In this document: piece after piece, positions 37,364 to 50,119 of the stretch
Position numbering within the stretch: the first letter of the stretch is position 1
How the letters are laid out: each line of letters begins with the position of its first letter
From: Parietaria judaica
Taxonomy: Eukaryota > Streptophyta > Magnoliopsida > Rosales > Urticaceae
Direction of reading: 5' to 3'
DNA length: 64,000 nt
Assembly: GCA_954871525.1 (NCBI GenBank)
Contig: OX940872.1
Location: 13,601,180-13,665,179, forward strand
Made by a program: the position numbers and the translations under genes
Notes under the pieces: model-generated
The model's database searches: none
Seen by the model: only the letters and a program-made list of their open reading frames with translations
Told to the model about the DNA's origin: nothing

Positions 37364-37999
37364 CAGTATAACCTCTATAAATAAAAAATGTTGGGATTGG
37401 CAAAAAATATCGTCTTATCAGATTATTAATTGAAAAAAAAAATTAATAATTTATTAATTTATACATTAATGAAGAAAAAAATATTAATCAACTATAATTA
37501 TGTAAACATCTATACTAACAAAAAGATATTTTAATTTATTATATCGAGAATATTAAAGTATCACTATTGAGAACATCAAGAGAGACTATTATGATTTAAA
37601 AATAATTTATTAGAGTACTGTCAAAAATATTAAAGAGCCCAATGATATAAAAGATGAAGTTCAAAAAGACATCAATTACAAGAAGAAACAAAGTACTATA
37701 AAATCATATTTTAAGAAGAATACACGATTAGTGATGTAATGTTATCTTTTTTATGTGATCTCGTAGTTATTTATGTTATATTTTATTTATAGTGATTTTA
37801 TAATTATTTAAGCAATTTTTTATATTGAATTATTAATTTATATATTATTTAGGACCTATATACTTTCTGAAAAAATTATTATCTTATAAATTTAGCGAAT
37901 TATTAATTTAGCTAGTTAGACCCGTCTCAAGACTAGACAAAAATATTATTTAATCGCGACTATTATATTATTGAGTATTAATTTATAGAGGTTCTACTG
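37364..37999. mobile_element. Emigrant-type MITE (pogo/Tc1-mariner), with a transposase tail relic
   Basis: Starts CAGTATAACCTCTATAAAT and ends TTTATAGAGGTTCTACTG, with TA on each side (37362-37363, 38000-38001); this is the Emigrant/Lemi1 terminus. 636 bp, AT-rich. At 37686-37718 a plus-strand frame reads KQSTIKSYFKK, like the C-terminal tail of pogo transposases, which contains a PCNA-binding-type Q..I..YF motif. Copy B of the surrounding duplication has the uninterrupted site with a single TA. Confidence 0.92.
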
Positions 38000-38351
38000 T
38001 ATATCTATAAAAACATATAATGTCTAATATTATCGTTATCAAAACTTATCGACATGTTAATCAGGTATCAATTGATTTATAGATAGAAAATGTATATATT
38101 TTTATTCATATTTATACTCAATTGTTTCACTGTGCAAAATACCAAACATAATATTTACATGAAGGCAATATTTACCAAGTAGCATATCTAATCAAATTCT
38201 CAAATATAAACATGAAGCCGAATATTTACCAAGTAGTATATTGAGCATTTCAAACTAAAAGTAACAAAAAATGAAATTTAACCTTAAATACCCGAATTCT
38301 GAATTAGGAAAGAGGCGTGGAAAAGAGATAGAAAAGTGGGGAAAAGGCTAA

Positions 38352-39084
38352 GGGGGCATTTGGTTATGGTCTCCAAGACCAATTTTTGGTTTTGGTTTCA
38401 AACAGTGTTATATTGGTTTCACAGACCACGTTTGGTTGCCAATTGTCTCTGTTTTCGAAAACCGGTCTCGCAGACCAATGAAATTATAATGAAGGAAAAC
38501 AGAAAACGATGAAGTTGTTTTCTGTCTTTGGTCTTCAACTCAATAGTACAGTAACAATATATTAGCATTCTATAATATTATTGTAATATTTATAATAAGA
38601 TATTAACTAGAAATTAACTTATATAATAAATTATTAAAATCATTTTTATATATAACAATAAACTTTAATGAGATTACTATCATATTAACAAATATACTTA
38701 AATTATGTATGATTTTAAATATTAACTTAATTACAATGATATAAACTCTTGAACGGAATATTCTACTTTATATTACATTATTTAAACATGTAATTAGAGT
38801 CATGAAATATGAATAATTTTTGTATTATATGGCAAACATTTTTTAGACCTAATATTAATATATATTACTTTCAAATAAAACATACTTTCTTAAAGAAATA
38901 ATGTAAATTGTGTTTTATTGCATTACTTTTTTCATTTATATTCAACCACAAATTAACAAAAAACTAATCAAACAGTGTTTCAAAAATCAAACTCACAAAC
39001 TGTTTTGGTAGACTAAACTCTCAGACTGGTTTTCCAAAATAATTTGTAAAAGTGATTTTCCAAACTAATTAACCAAATACCACC
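38352..39084. mobile_element. PIF/Harbinger (Tourist-like) MITE
   Basis: 733 bp; ends GGGGGCATTTGGTTA and (inverse) GGTGGTATTTGGTTA; 3-bp duplication TAA at 38349-38351 and 39085-39087. Many TTTTGGTCT/AGACCAA-type inverse phrases near both ends. Copy B at about 44548 reads straight through without it. Confidence 0.9.
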
Positions 39085-39506
39085 TAAGGTTTTCTCTTAA
39101 AATGATACATCAACTAAGTTTTTGAATTTCCTCGAAAATTCTCTGGATTATCTACAATTTATTAAAAAAAAAATTTAGAAAAGTAATTAGATTTTAAGTG
39201 CTTTTCCACGAAAAAGTAGGTGGAAAAAAAATAAATAAATAACTTTTTGATTGTCATGAAAATGTAGGAAACTTGAACATTAGTAAGCACTATAGGCTGT
39301 AATTACTTAGGCACACAAATAATGCGTCTCGTTGTGATTGAACGTAGAATCATCTTGTGGAGTCGTGTGGAGGGTTTGATTTGAATAGCCAATGAGATAA
39401 AGAAAATTATCATAAATCACTACAAAGATACAGAAAAAAAAAAAAACATATATATTTTAACAAAGCAAACAAATATTTACAATAAATTTTTATAAATTTA
39501 TATTGT

Positions 39507-41159
39507 CGGGATTAGAGAACTTTATTATGTAATTGAGATTACTAATTAATCAATGTATAATTTAATGACGTTAGTTAGAGTTGTGATGGTAAAAAATAAT
39601 ATTCAATCGAAAGTATTACTTTGTCAAGTATTAGTTGGAAAAATTCATTATCTAGTGATGAGAGTTGGTAAAATCGAAACTTAGTAACACGAGTTCCAAA
39701 ATTTGAAAAATAGTAACGTTTACTGTTTGCTTCTCATTTTTCCTCTTAACATAATATAATTACAAAGATATTTGTGAATGGAACAACATTCATCTCCCAT
39801 ATTCTCTCAAGAACCTCTGAAGTGCCTTTTTTTCTTCTTATTCTTTCTGTCGTTGTGGGAGATCATTTCAAAGATTTCCTTGTTTATTTGTTTGTTTTCA
39901 TTTCAATTTTTTTTGTGGGGACCATGGTGATGCTTAGCTTTCACCGACCCTCATCTCATCGCCAATGACGTTTCAACAACAACAAGAAATACTTAACTTC
40001 CATGGCGAGCCTTCTAACCGTAACTTAGCTTTCGGTATATCTCCATAGATTTCTTGTACATGGTATCAGATCTCTTTTATTCACGAGTTTCTAAAACTTG
40101 TGATCAGCCTTAAAGACATTTACGAAAAGTATTTTTTATAACATCGACAACCCCTGGGTTATTATTTCCAAATTCAGAGTCACCGACCCAAGTTTGAGGT
40201 TATTATACCATATATTGTCGTTAAGATCACCGGCTTCGGACATACTTACCTCTGGGTTGGGGATTTTATGTTAAGGGTTAATCCCGGCGAGAGTTACAAT
40301 ACTTTCAAAAATGTTCATGTAAGTTCCAATATTTTTTTATTCGTCCAGACAAAGGTCTAATTCTTTGGTTTTGTATCCCTATTGGTATTTCTGTCAAGAT
40401 TTTATCATTTACTGCTACCCGCCATGTGTCACACAAATAAGGTTTTTTCAATATTTAATTAAGTTATATCTCAGCAAAAAGTCTCAATGCTTACATAAAC
40501 ACACCGCACCAAAACTAATTCAAGCACACCCACATTGGTGATAACCAAAACAATGGTCTGAGTACCTGCATATTTTGCGAGAAGCGACCTGGCACAATAC
40601 TCAATCAACAATGTTAGCACTATGGCGAGCCAAACGGGTTTTCGTAACTCGTAGCTTTTTCTATGCCTATGAGAAAAGTGAACTACATGGACACCAAGTA
40701 GAACAACTCCATATCTCTAACCCTGTTGAGTTCGATGAATGAAGTTGTCCTCATAAAAGCCACAAAAGAAGAGTGACACGTGGTATGGGTAATAGTGTAT
40801 GACAAATTTTTTTTATGAAAGTACTAATGGGGTTACGAAACCAAGAAATTAGAACTTTGTTCGGACAAAAAAAAAAGAATTGGAACTAACATGTCCATTT
40901 TTTGAAAGTATTGGAACTTTTTTCCCGTATAAACCCTATATCAATATAACATCCCCCGATTAATGCGTGTCGTCGTTAACATAAACGAGAATTTTAATAT
41001 AGGCTTAATTTGGGCAAAAGTTTCAATAACATTAAAAAAAATGGACCTGTTAGTATCAATTCTTTTTTTTTCCCTGACAAAGTTCCATTTTTTTTTTATC
41101 CCCATTGATACTTTCATCAAAAAAATTGTGAAACAATAACACGATTAAAATAAGGAAAT
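39507..41159. other. Intergenic DNA between the two duplication copies
   Basis: AT-rich, no gene. The frame at 39774-39968 is open but unrecognised. A terminal-inverted-repeat element lies at 40274-40937. Confidence 0.4.
40274..40937. mobile_element. Long-TIR element, plus a third lone copy of its end
   Basis: The segment from 40274 (AGGGTTAATCCCGGCGAGAG) matches the inverse of the segment ending at 40937 for about 165 bases, including CAATACTTTCAAAAA, then GTTCCAAT and TTGGTTT blocks. A third, diverged copy of the same end in direct orientation occupies about 41001-41130. No clear target duplication. Confidence 0.7.
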
Positions 41160-41910
41160 TCCGAGTTAAAATTGGAAATACTGTTTATAATCTAGGATTT
41201 TAGGGTTTATAAAAAGAAATAGATGTATAACGAACATAAAATATATTTAAAAAAAATTGAGATTCAGAATTCCCTTCTACTAATTCGTATAGACTCGTCC
41301 TCGTTCTCGGAATCAAAACCAAGAAAGAAAAAAAGGTGAACTAGTAAAATAACTTTCATCCCTAAAATTGATATATGCGTGCCTCTTGTGTTCAGTGTAA
41401 TATATTTGTTGAGAATTATTTATGGAAAAGGTATTCATCTTATTCGTTTTGTTATACTTACATAAATAGCTTCTCATGAGACTCGAACGAGTGCCCATTA
41501 CATATGTAAACTTTGCTAATAGTGTCATCTGTTCTTACACTGAATGTATTTAGTAATGCGACAGTACATTGTAATGTTGACTGATAGTCCCACCGCATTA
41601 GAAAAAATGGTTCTCAAGTATTTGATGTTGTTTTGGCCTTCTAGTAGTCAATTAAAAAAATACAATTTCTCTAATTTCAAAGAAGTAAAAAAAATTGAAA
41701 ATTAGTTAAAGTTGACAAATTTGAAATATTTTATGGTAACAAAATTGTTAATTTTGTTTTGTTAATCAATAGTTTGACATTTTTTTACGGTAGTTTTACT
41801 AATTGTCAAGATTACATGTACTCACATTAAAAAATATTTTAAGTATAAGAACAACTGACGCTATTGGCCACAAGCACCAAGGGTCAGGTTATCGTTTTAG
41901 CCGATAAATA

Positions 41911-42903
41911 TGTAACGACCCCCTTTCTTCGGGTCCGTTACTTCTTTGATTAAACTCGTCAAAGGCTCGGTTTATAAAAATATTTTAAAGAGAAAATATT
42001 TAAATATGTATAAAGTTCAATACAGTTTATATAATAAGTACTCGGGACTATACTTAACTTTAAAACGAAAAATAACATATTTCGGAGCTCCTTATTTTAA
42101 AAACAAATAAGAACAAGATTGCGGAAAATCACAAGATCGATTCTACCACCGTATGCACCCGTATATGCCACCCCTGATCCCGCTTCATCCGCAACTCATC
42201 AGTTCTTTCTTCATTCTACAACACATCTATACGAGTGAGCTAGCGCTCAGTACGCAAAAGCTTTTTATTACTCTAAAAAATAATCATATATAATTCACAT
42301 AATGCAATGCCATGCTATCATTTTATAGCTTTTTACTTATAAACATAGTCTTGGGCCCTGCGTATGTACCAGCGTGCAACTACGCCTACGGCGGACTGGG
42401 GGCGCGACCCTAACCAAGTCAGCCCGGGGAAAAAATATCACGACGTATCATTTGAGACTACTCGACCCGATACAGTCGGAGTCTTCATACACATTGTAAT
42501 CAATGACTACGCGACCCGATATACAATGGTTGGTACGACACAATTTATTATTAAAATTGTCATACATATATTTAATATCACTATAGATTATATGTACGAC
42601 TAAATGCTGCTTTTGGAATATACTCATACTATATATTCATGCTTTCTCAATGCTCATATCGCATATCTAACATGTATCATCAAATAATGCCATAAAACAA
42701 CATAAGTCATTCAAACATATATTTCACACCATACACAATCACACAAACTAAAATATTATTGTTGTGTTGTAATTAGTATTTTTACGTACCTTACACACCT
42801 TAGGAACTCTTAATAATATGATTGGGTACATCCTTCAAATACTAACAACCTCAACTCGGGCACTGATGTCAATCGCCTGAGAATTGGGATATGATTAAGG
42901 GAC

Positions 42904-42980
<77 letters not shown>

Positions 42981-43395
42981 CTGGTGAAGCTTTTAGGCAT
43001 ACACACGTACATATACATGAATTGGAAATAATGGCTTTGAAGAAAATGAGTCGGTTTAAGCATACACACGTATAGCAAAGAGATGATGATTACACGCATA
43101 ACTAGGTGAGGATAAGCTCTAAGGTATATATATACACATGTACATACATATGAAATAGTCGGTTATAATTTTTATGGAAAAGATAAGTAATAAATTACGT
43201 AACTTATTAATTAAGTTATGTATATTTGCACACAAAATACATATTTTGGTGTTCACAAATTCTTTTACACAAATAACTAAGAGATGCGTAATATTATAAA
43301 TCATCACGACTAAAGATAGTACACTCTTTTAATTAAAAGTGTATTTTTATCTTACTATCGTTGAAATTTCAAACGATAATTTTACGGGTGTTACA
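41911..43395. repeat. Solo LTR of a gypsy-type element
   Basis: TGTAACGACCC...GGGTGTTACA, 1,485 bp, flanked by AAATA and AAATC (4 of 5 alike). Copy A reads through the site (CCAATAAATAGGGTG). No internal domain, so probably the product of LTR-LTR recombination. Similar termini are usual in large plant chromoviruses. Confidence 0.75.
42908..42980. repeat. (AT)n plus T28 microsatellite
   Basis: An AT run (42908-42952) is followed by about 28 T within the solo LTR. Confidence 0.95.
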
Positions 43396-43485
43396 AAATC
43401 ATATGCCAATATTGATAGACTTATCACTTGGTAACAAATATATCGATGAAAAAGATATAAATCTCAGGTTATCGTTATTGATAGT

Positions 43486-44235
43486 CAGGGCTTGCCTTAT
43501 GGCTGGGCGGGTTGGGCGACCGCCCAAGGCCCCAATATTTATAGGTCTGATATATTATATAGTTTCAGGCTTTCAGAATTTAAAAAAAAATTGAATAAAA
43601 AACAAATCTTATAATACTACAAAGGCCTCTTTATTAGTGGTGTTAATAAGTGATAAACTTGAAAAGCCCAATATGCAATAGCCCATTTAATTTTCATTGT
43701 TGTAATTTAAATAAAAAATAATGTTATTTTCTTCTTCATCAAGAAAGTGGCCATCTAAATTCTCACACTTCTACTTTTCGAATCTGGCTTTTTGCTTCCC
43801 TCTCTCTGTTTTTCTTTTCTTAATTTCTTCATATCCTCACTATCACATACTCTATGTATACGTCTGAATTATATGATGAAAATGAGTATGAATTATATGA
43901 TGAAAATGAACATGCTCATTGAAAAAAGGTAAATATTTGTATTTAACATATAGTATGTTTTATCAAATATATTATTGCTAAAAATTTATTTAAAATAATG
44001 GTGACAAGTTTTGTGATCGGCTAAGAAGAACAAGTTTTATGAAGAAGTGAAGAAGAAGAACATGGACAATAGAAAAACAAGTAAAGAACATGTTTAGTAA
44101 AAAAATGATAGATATTTGTATTTAAACATATTATGTTTATGTTTTATCAAATATAGTATTGTTAAAAAACTAAAGAAAAGGGTCTTGTTTTTTAAGTTTT
44201 CGCCCAAGGTCCCGGAAAACGTTGAGCCGGCACTG
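43486..44235. mobile_element. hAT-like non-autonomous element
   Basis: Starts CAGGGCTTGCC and ends GAGCCGGCACTG (inverse CAGTGCCGG). Flanks TTGATAGT and TAGATATT share 6 of 8 bases. GGGCGACCGCCCAAGGCCCC near the left end recurs as CGCCCAAGGTCCCGG near the right end in the same orientation. Non-coding, 750 bp. Copy A has the empty site. Confidence 0.75.
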
Positions 44236-44582
44236 TAGATATTTATCGACGGATTTATAGGTTATCGATGGATTTACTGAAGAAAAAGAGATATATAATA
44301 TTTTTATGCTTATTTGTACTCAATCGTTATAGTGACCAAAATACCAAACATAATATCTTGTAATGATGTCTCATACTAACTAAAATATGTTAACAAAGTC
44401 TCAAACAGAAGTATGAAGACAATAATTACACTTGAAGGTAGTCATTTCAAACTAAAAGTAACAACGAAAATTGACATTTAACCCAAATTACCCATATTCT
44501 GAATTAGGAGGAAGGCTTGGGAAAGAAATAGAAAAAGTGGGGGAAAAACCTAGGGTTTTCTCTTAAAACGATTAGTTCACAC

Positions 44583-45043
44583 AAAGGTTCGTATTTTTGA
44601 CGATTATCGCCGATTATTGCCGATTATCGGTCTTATCGATGTTTACCGGTAAGTTGCCGCTTATAACAGTTATCGTTTTATAAGCTTTTCGACGATAATC
44701 GACTTTATCAATAAAACCTTCTCCAATCTATTATCGGAAATTGTAGTGTTAAAATGAGGGTCTTTTCGCTTGATCTTGAGCTTTTAAGTGATAATTGTTT
44801 ATGTGGCAAAAGTTTACAAAGTTTTGTTTTAAGCATTTTTCACCGAATTTCTCCAAATTTTTTTTGAACTTTTGGGTATATTTAGGAGTTATAATCATAG
44901 ATATATATGTTTCTTGCAACTTTTATTTAATATTTACTGATTTTCACAATTTTGATATGATTTGCATAAGTTACAAAAACAAAGAGTTTGTTGTTCATGA
45001 GTTATGTTTAGAGATGGATAAAGATTGACACTTTTATGATTTT

Positions 45044-45082
<39 letters not shown>

Positions 45083-46004
45083 ATTTTTATGAATATATCT
45101 TGATAAAAACTTGTTTCCATGACTTTATTTATAATTATTTTGTTGGATTTAGATTAAATATATTAAGATTACAATATATTTTAGGTTTGAAATCTAAAAA
45201 GTATAGAAATTCATTTTTTTTTAAGTTTTATAGTTATTTAATCATTTTTTTTATGTATATAGTTGAATAATAAATTATTGAAATATTGGTCTTGCACTTC
45301 GGTCAATTTTTAGGCAGATTTGAGGTATAATTCAGATTTCTTAATAATTATGAGAAAAGTATTCAAAGTTTACTTTTTGTGATTTGTGAAGTAATCTATT
45401 CATTTGTTTGTTTTTTTTGTTTATTAAATATTTTTGAAATATTAATTTGATTTTTCGCTGTAGTTTATTTGCAGATTTGACGATAATTCGGTTTTCCTTA
45501 TAACTGCGGCAAAAGTATTGTAAGTTTATCTTTCGTGTTTTGTGAGGTAATCTACTCTTTTTTTTGGGGTGTTTTCCTTTATTAAATATTTTTTAAATAT
45601 TAATGTGATTTTTTCTGTAGTTTATTTTCAGATTTGAAGGTATTTCGGTTTCCGTCATAATTGCGGCGAAAGTGTTTGAAGTTTATCTTTCGTGGTTTTT
45701 TAGGTAATGTACTCATTTTGTTTAGGTTTTCATCTATTAAATATTTTTTGAAATATTAATCTAATTTTTGGGGGTAGTTTATTTGCATATTTCACGATAG
45801 TTCGGTTTTGGTCATAATTGCAGCAAAAGTCCTCAAGTTAATCTGTTCGTGATTTCCGACGAAAAGTATCGATAATCATCGAAAAGTATCGGTAATCGGT
45901 AAGCTACAGTATTATAGGTTTTCCGTCGGTTAATCGGTAAGCTATCGATTAATCCGTCGGAAACGGTAACCGATTTATCGAGAAGTTCGGTAAGTTGAAC
46001 CTTG
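44583..46004. mobile_element. CAAGG-ended hAT-like element with internal tandem repeats
   Basis: 1,422 bp; starts AAAGGTTCGTATTTTTGACG and ends GTTGAACCTTG (inverse CAAGGTTC). Flanks GTTCACAC (44575-44582) and GTTTACAC (46005-46012) agree at 7 of 8. Both subterminal regions are rich in CGATTATCG/CGATAATCG phrases. The middle has about four tandem units of 155-166 bp, each with a GCGGCAAAAGT-like phrase (about 45350, 45506, 45663, 45829). Copy A has the empty site. A T33 tract lies at 45047-45080. Confidence 0.8.
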
Positions 46005-46322
46005 GTTTACACCTTAATCAAGTTTTCAAATTTCCTAAAAAATTCTCTCGATTTTGGACAATTTACTCACAATTTTTTTGAAAAAATAACTCCGATTACC
46101 ATGGAAATGTAGAATATCAATGGAATATCTAGAGAACTTGAACATACGTACGCAGATTCTGCGTCTATATAGGATTTAACTTATGATCTCTCGTAGAATC
46201 GTGAAAAGAGAGTTTGATTCGAATAACCTATGAGATAAAAATAAATTATTTTAATCAATATCGAGAGGAAAAAAAAAATTCTAACAAAAGAAACATTAAA
46301 TTTTTATTTATTAATATTATTA

Positions 46323-46510
46323 AGATCAATTTCTTCTATAATTTATTGAAAGATAGCACATACACAAATATCTTTTAATCAAAATTATTAATTATTTAGT
46401 ATTTTTTATTATTCATATATGTTGATGTAATTTGAGAAAAAGTTGTTGATTAGGTGAAGCAACTCACTGGATAAGCGTAGCTACTAGCTTGTGAGCTCCG
46501 ATCACCTCCA
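46323..46510. other. Upstream region of the UBA2-like gene
   Basis: Short, AT-rich to about 46450, then GC-richer just before the start codon. No clear TATA box. Confidence 0.3.
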
Positions 46511-47635
46511 ATGGCGATCATCCACAAGAAGACCAGGAAGCGCAAGAACTCCAACCGCCACACGCCCAACAAGAAGACCAAGCACCACCACCCGGAGGAC
46601 TCGCAGACCCGGCACGGCGGCGAGAGCGACTCCGACGCCGCCGAGTCCGACTCGGAGAAGCTCGTGAGCCTCCTCGAACCCTACTCCAAGGACCACCTCA
46701 TCGCCCTCATCTGTGACGCCGCCGCCACCGACGCCTCGCTCGCCGCGCGCGTCCGCGCCCTCGCCGACCTCGACGCCGCGCACCGCAAGCTCTTCGTCCA
46801 CGGCTTCGGCTGGGACACCACGAACGAAGCCCTGGCCTCCGTGTTCGCGCCCTTCGGCGAGATCGAGGAGTGCAGGGTCGTCCTCGACAGGGCCACGGGC
46901 AAGGCCAAGGGCTACGGCTTCGTCCTCTTCAAGACGCGCAGATCCGCAATCAGAGCGCTCAGAGTTCCCCAGAAGAAGGTCGGCGAGCGGATGGCGGCGT
47001 GCCAGCTGGCTTCCCTGGGTAATTCCCCGGCGGCGGCACAGGCGGGAGAATCTTCGGCGAGTCTGCGGAAGATCTACGTCAGCAACGTGCCGGCCAATGT
47101 CGACGTCGAGAGATTCAGGGAGTTCTTTGCGAGGTTTGGCGAGCTCGAGGCCGGCCCGATCGGGTTCGACGTTCAGACGGGGAAATCGCGGGGCTTCGCG
47201 CTGTTCGTGTATCGAACGGTCGAGGGTTTCACGAAGGCGCTTCAGGAGCCGCACAAGTCGTTCGAAGGGCACCAGCTTCACTGCCAGAAAGCGGCCGGCG
47301 GGAAGGGGAAGAGCTTGCCGCCCCCAGCAAAACCGCAAGCCCCGCCGCCGCAGCCGTTGCCGGCAATGATGCAGCCAAACATGGCACTTTTCAACCCGAT
47401 GATGTACGGAATGGGCGCGTTCGGGGCGGGTTTTGTTCCGGGCGGGGCCATGAGCCCAATGGGTATGATTCCGATGGGGCAATTAGGTGTGTACGGCGGT
47501 AGGAGTTCGTCGGCGAATCCAAATGCCGCTGCGCCTCCTCAGAGTTATCAGACTCCGAGCAAGGCTCAGTTCGGGGCCGGCGGTGGCTCTTCTCGGGCTT
47601 ACTCGTCTTTCAACTCGCCTTCCTACGTGTGGTAA
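46511..47635 (+). CDS. UBA2-like (UBP1-associated) RNA-binding protein with two RRMs
   Basis: 374 residues in a single exon, very GC-rich against an AT-rich background. A basic N-terminus (KKTRKRKNSNRHTPNKKTK, 6-24) is a likely nuclear localisation signal, followed by an acidic Ser/Asp stretch (38-48) and LLEPYSKDHLIALICDAA (54-71), a block characteristic of UBA2 proteins. RRM1 spans about 92-165 with RNP2 KLFVHG (93-98) and RNP1 KGYGFVLF (133-140); RRM2 spans about 186-260 with RNP2 KIYVSN and RNP1 SRGFALFV (226-233). The C-terminal third is Pro, Gly and Met rich. UBA2 proteins bind U-rich 3' UTRs with UBP1 in the nucleus and affect mRNA stability and ABA or wound responses. A possible 3' UTR intron may end at ATATCTGCAG (about 48523). 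Confidence 0.93.
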   Translation: MAIIHKKTRKRKNSNRHTPNKKTKHHHPEDSQTRHGGESDSDAAESDSEKLVSLLEPYSKDHLIALICDAAATDASLAARVRALADLDAAHRKLFVHGFGWDTTNEALASVFAPFGEIEECRVVLDRATGKAKGYGFVLFKTRRSAIRALRVPQKKVGERMAACQLASLGNSPAAAQAGESSASLRKIYVSNVPANVDVERFREFFARFGELEAGPIGFDVQTGKSRGFALFVYRTVEGFTKALQEPHKSFEGHQLHCQKAAGGKGKSLPPPAKPQAPPPQPLPAMMQPNMALFNPMMYGMGAFGAGFVPGGAMSPMGMIPMGQLGVYGGRSSSANPNAAAPPQSYQTPSKAQFGAGGGSSRAYSSFNSPSYVW

Positions 47636-49785
47636 TTACGTATTGCTCTGTTTTCTTTCGAATTTATGGCTTTGTTCTTGCTTTGATTGAGTTGCTTTTG
47701 GCTTCCTCTCTGTGGGGTTTCATTGTTTTGACTTGCTTAGCGTTAATTACGCCTTTTCAACTTGTTGAAGCTCTTTTTTTTATTATAATTTTGATGATTT
47801 TTCTTCTGTTTTGACCTGTTGAGTCTTAGTTTTCTTATGATTATCTTAATTTTCTTATACATTATTTCTTCATTTTGGATAATGATTTACTAGACATTAC
47901 AGTACTATAAGCTTGTTTTACATGAAAAACCAAGATATAGGGAACTAAGATGATCATAAGGGGATTAAACCAACTCGGAAATGTATATAAGGCGTTATAT
48001 ACGTTGCCAATTACTCGTTTTAATCTCTTTATGATCGTCTTAGCGTCTTAATATCTTGTTTCTTCATCTACAGATTTTTTTGGACACAACATTATACTCG
48101 GTACATTATTGTCTATAGATCGTCGTCATTAGTATGATATTTTTGTTTGGTAATTTTATCATTTCGCGAAAGGCAATGTTGTTTTTAATCTCTCCTTTAG
48201 AAGGTAGTTTTAGTGGTAATTATGATGTTTTTCGTGATCGGTTTTACCATCCTAAGCTCTCGGAAAGAATTTGCAATGGTAATTATGATTTTTTTTTCAT
48301 TCCGAAACTCTTGGAAAGATTTTTCCATTTATATCTTACGCCTTTCGCTACATTTTACCCGTGATTCTTATGTCACTTGTCACTGTTACCTTCGAAACAG
48401 CATATTTTTCTTATTTTGTGTTGATTTTCTTATTTTTCGTTTTGTTCTTTTTGCATCTTTATTTGACTGGAAAATCCTTGCTTTTTCTGTGTCTTTGTTG
48501 TCGATATTTTTCAATATCTGCAGATTCGGTGATGCTGAACTTCAGGGTCGGTGACAGTTTCAGTGAGAGATTGATTATCTTGTGTGTTCTTGAAGCTGTA
48601 TAAATTTTGAAAGTTGAAACTTCTCTTGCAGTTTTTTCTTAGTTTTCGTCGAGCTCAAAATTTTAGTTTGAAATTTAAGTGTTCTATTTCTAGTGTTACT
48701 GCTTATTTGTAATGTTTCATTGGTTTCGTTCTCTCTAATTACTCGTATATTGATTTTTCTTTTTTATCTTCCGTTTTTATCGCAAGTTTATTGGTTTCGT
48801 TATTACTAGCGTGTTGAATTTTTTTCTTTTTTTTCTTCGGTTTTCACCGCAAGTTTATTGGTTTCGTTATTCTTTGCTTTCCCTTTCCAGTTTTAACAAA
48901 TTCAATGGTTTATAATTTGTATTTAAAGGACTTTGTTTGCAGTTTGATACTATAAATATGATTTTAACTGTTTTAGTTTTAGTTTTTTTTTTTTCATATT
49001 CTCGGGGGATTTACTATGTTCTTTTCAGTTAGTTTCCGGGGTATCCCCGTGTCGACGGACTTCTCAACTTCAATTTCATCGTTTCTTTCGCTTTACCCTT
49101 CACTACTTTGGTATTGGTCTTATACACCTATTTAAGTTGAAACTATGCCTTTAAACTTGAAAGAGTAATTATTTTAAGCATCTTTATTTTTTACTGACTC
49201 TTAAGTCCTAATGGTGCTTCGTTTTTACGCGGAAAACCGAAGAAGAGAAATATTTTCGGTAAAAGGAAGAATTTTGTTTTCGGTGCCCTCCTGCCAAGTC
49301 CGAATAGCCAGTCCTGGTCTCTCTACGCTGATGTTCGTGGCGGTCGCAGTTGCGTTCTCGTGCCAGGTTTGATGTGAAGCGTGATATGCAGATAGAGAAA
49401 TTGGCTATTTCAGTGATTTGCTCATGCAGATTGAGTGTCATTAACTTTCACTAACACCGGTTTAAGAACCGGCATCTGGTTTGCATCTGCTCCGGTTTAG
49501 CTCTATTGTGACCCGCATAAATATCTCCAAACCCGAATCTGTGCCCTGGCGATTGTGATAATTTCATATCATTACTTGGTTCCCAATTTCGAACGGCTAT
49601 TACCATTTCAGGATCCCTGCCTCTAGGGCTTTTGTTTCATTTTTTTTCTAATATAAAATTTTCAAGTGAACTTGTAATCTTTTGAGATAAAATGTTATTA
49701 TTGAGATAAACAATTAAGTATTAAGTGCTCATAGTTTTATTTTTCTTATGAATTTATGTTAACTAAAAAATTACGATATGAAAGT
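47636..49785. other. 3' region of the UBA2-like gene and intergenic DNA
   Basis: T-rich throughout. A pyrimidine-rich acceptor-like ATATCTGCAG near 48515-48524 is followed by sequence that could be a distal 3' UTR exon. A phrase TTATTGGTTTCGTTATT recurs at about 48788 and 48855. No other gene seen. Confidence 0.4.
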
Positions 49786-50046
49786 GATGGTGAAGCGGAT
49801 AACTTCAAGATATCCTCTATTTAATTATTATTATATTATTTCCAGTTTAGTTAGAGTGATTTAAAGGATTTGTTTCATATTTTCTCGTTTTTCGGTTTAA
49901 ACCCTAACTATATATAAGAGTGGTGGATGTTATTGTATTTCTCAGATTTGAATGAATAGAAAATTGAAGCTTTTGCTTTGAATTCCTGAGTTTCATACTC
50001 GTTGAGACGCGTTCTTGTGTTAATCCATAGTCCGCTCTGCATCATT

Positions 50047-50058
50047 TGGTATCAGAGC
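50047..50058 (+). other. Primer-binding site of the small LTR element
   Basis: TGGTATCAGAGC, two bases after the left LTR; initiator tRNA-Met type. Confidence 0.93.
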
Positions 50059-50119
50059 CACTCGTTTCTGTGCAGAGGCACTGTAGAAGCGAGCCGTTCA
50101 CGAAGCTTTCGTAGAGGAT

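Larger units (their letters stand above)
41160..46322. repeat. Diverged direct duplication, copy B (with nested insertions)
   Basis: Counterpart of copy A. Insertions found only here: a solo LTR (41911-43395), a hAT element (43486-44235) and a CAAGG element (44583-46004). The intervening host pieces line up with copy A in the same order and orientation. Confidence 0.85.

Noticed and set aside
46502..47482. Long antisense open frame (326 codons) opposite the UBA2-like gene
   Set aside because: It is a shadow of a GC-rich coding region; the sense strand has clear RRM motifs and the antisense translation is Arg/Gly-rich with no family signature.
48134..48603. Phe/Leu-rich open frames after the UBA2-like gene
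   Set aside because: Composition follows the T-rich strand; overlapping phases are equally open and no motif is present.
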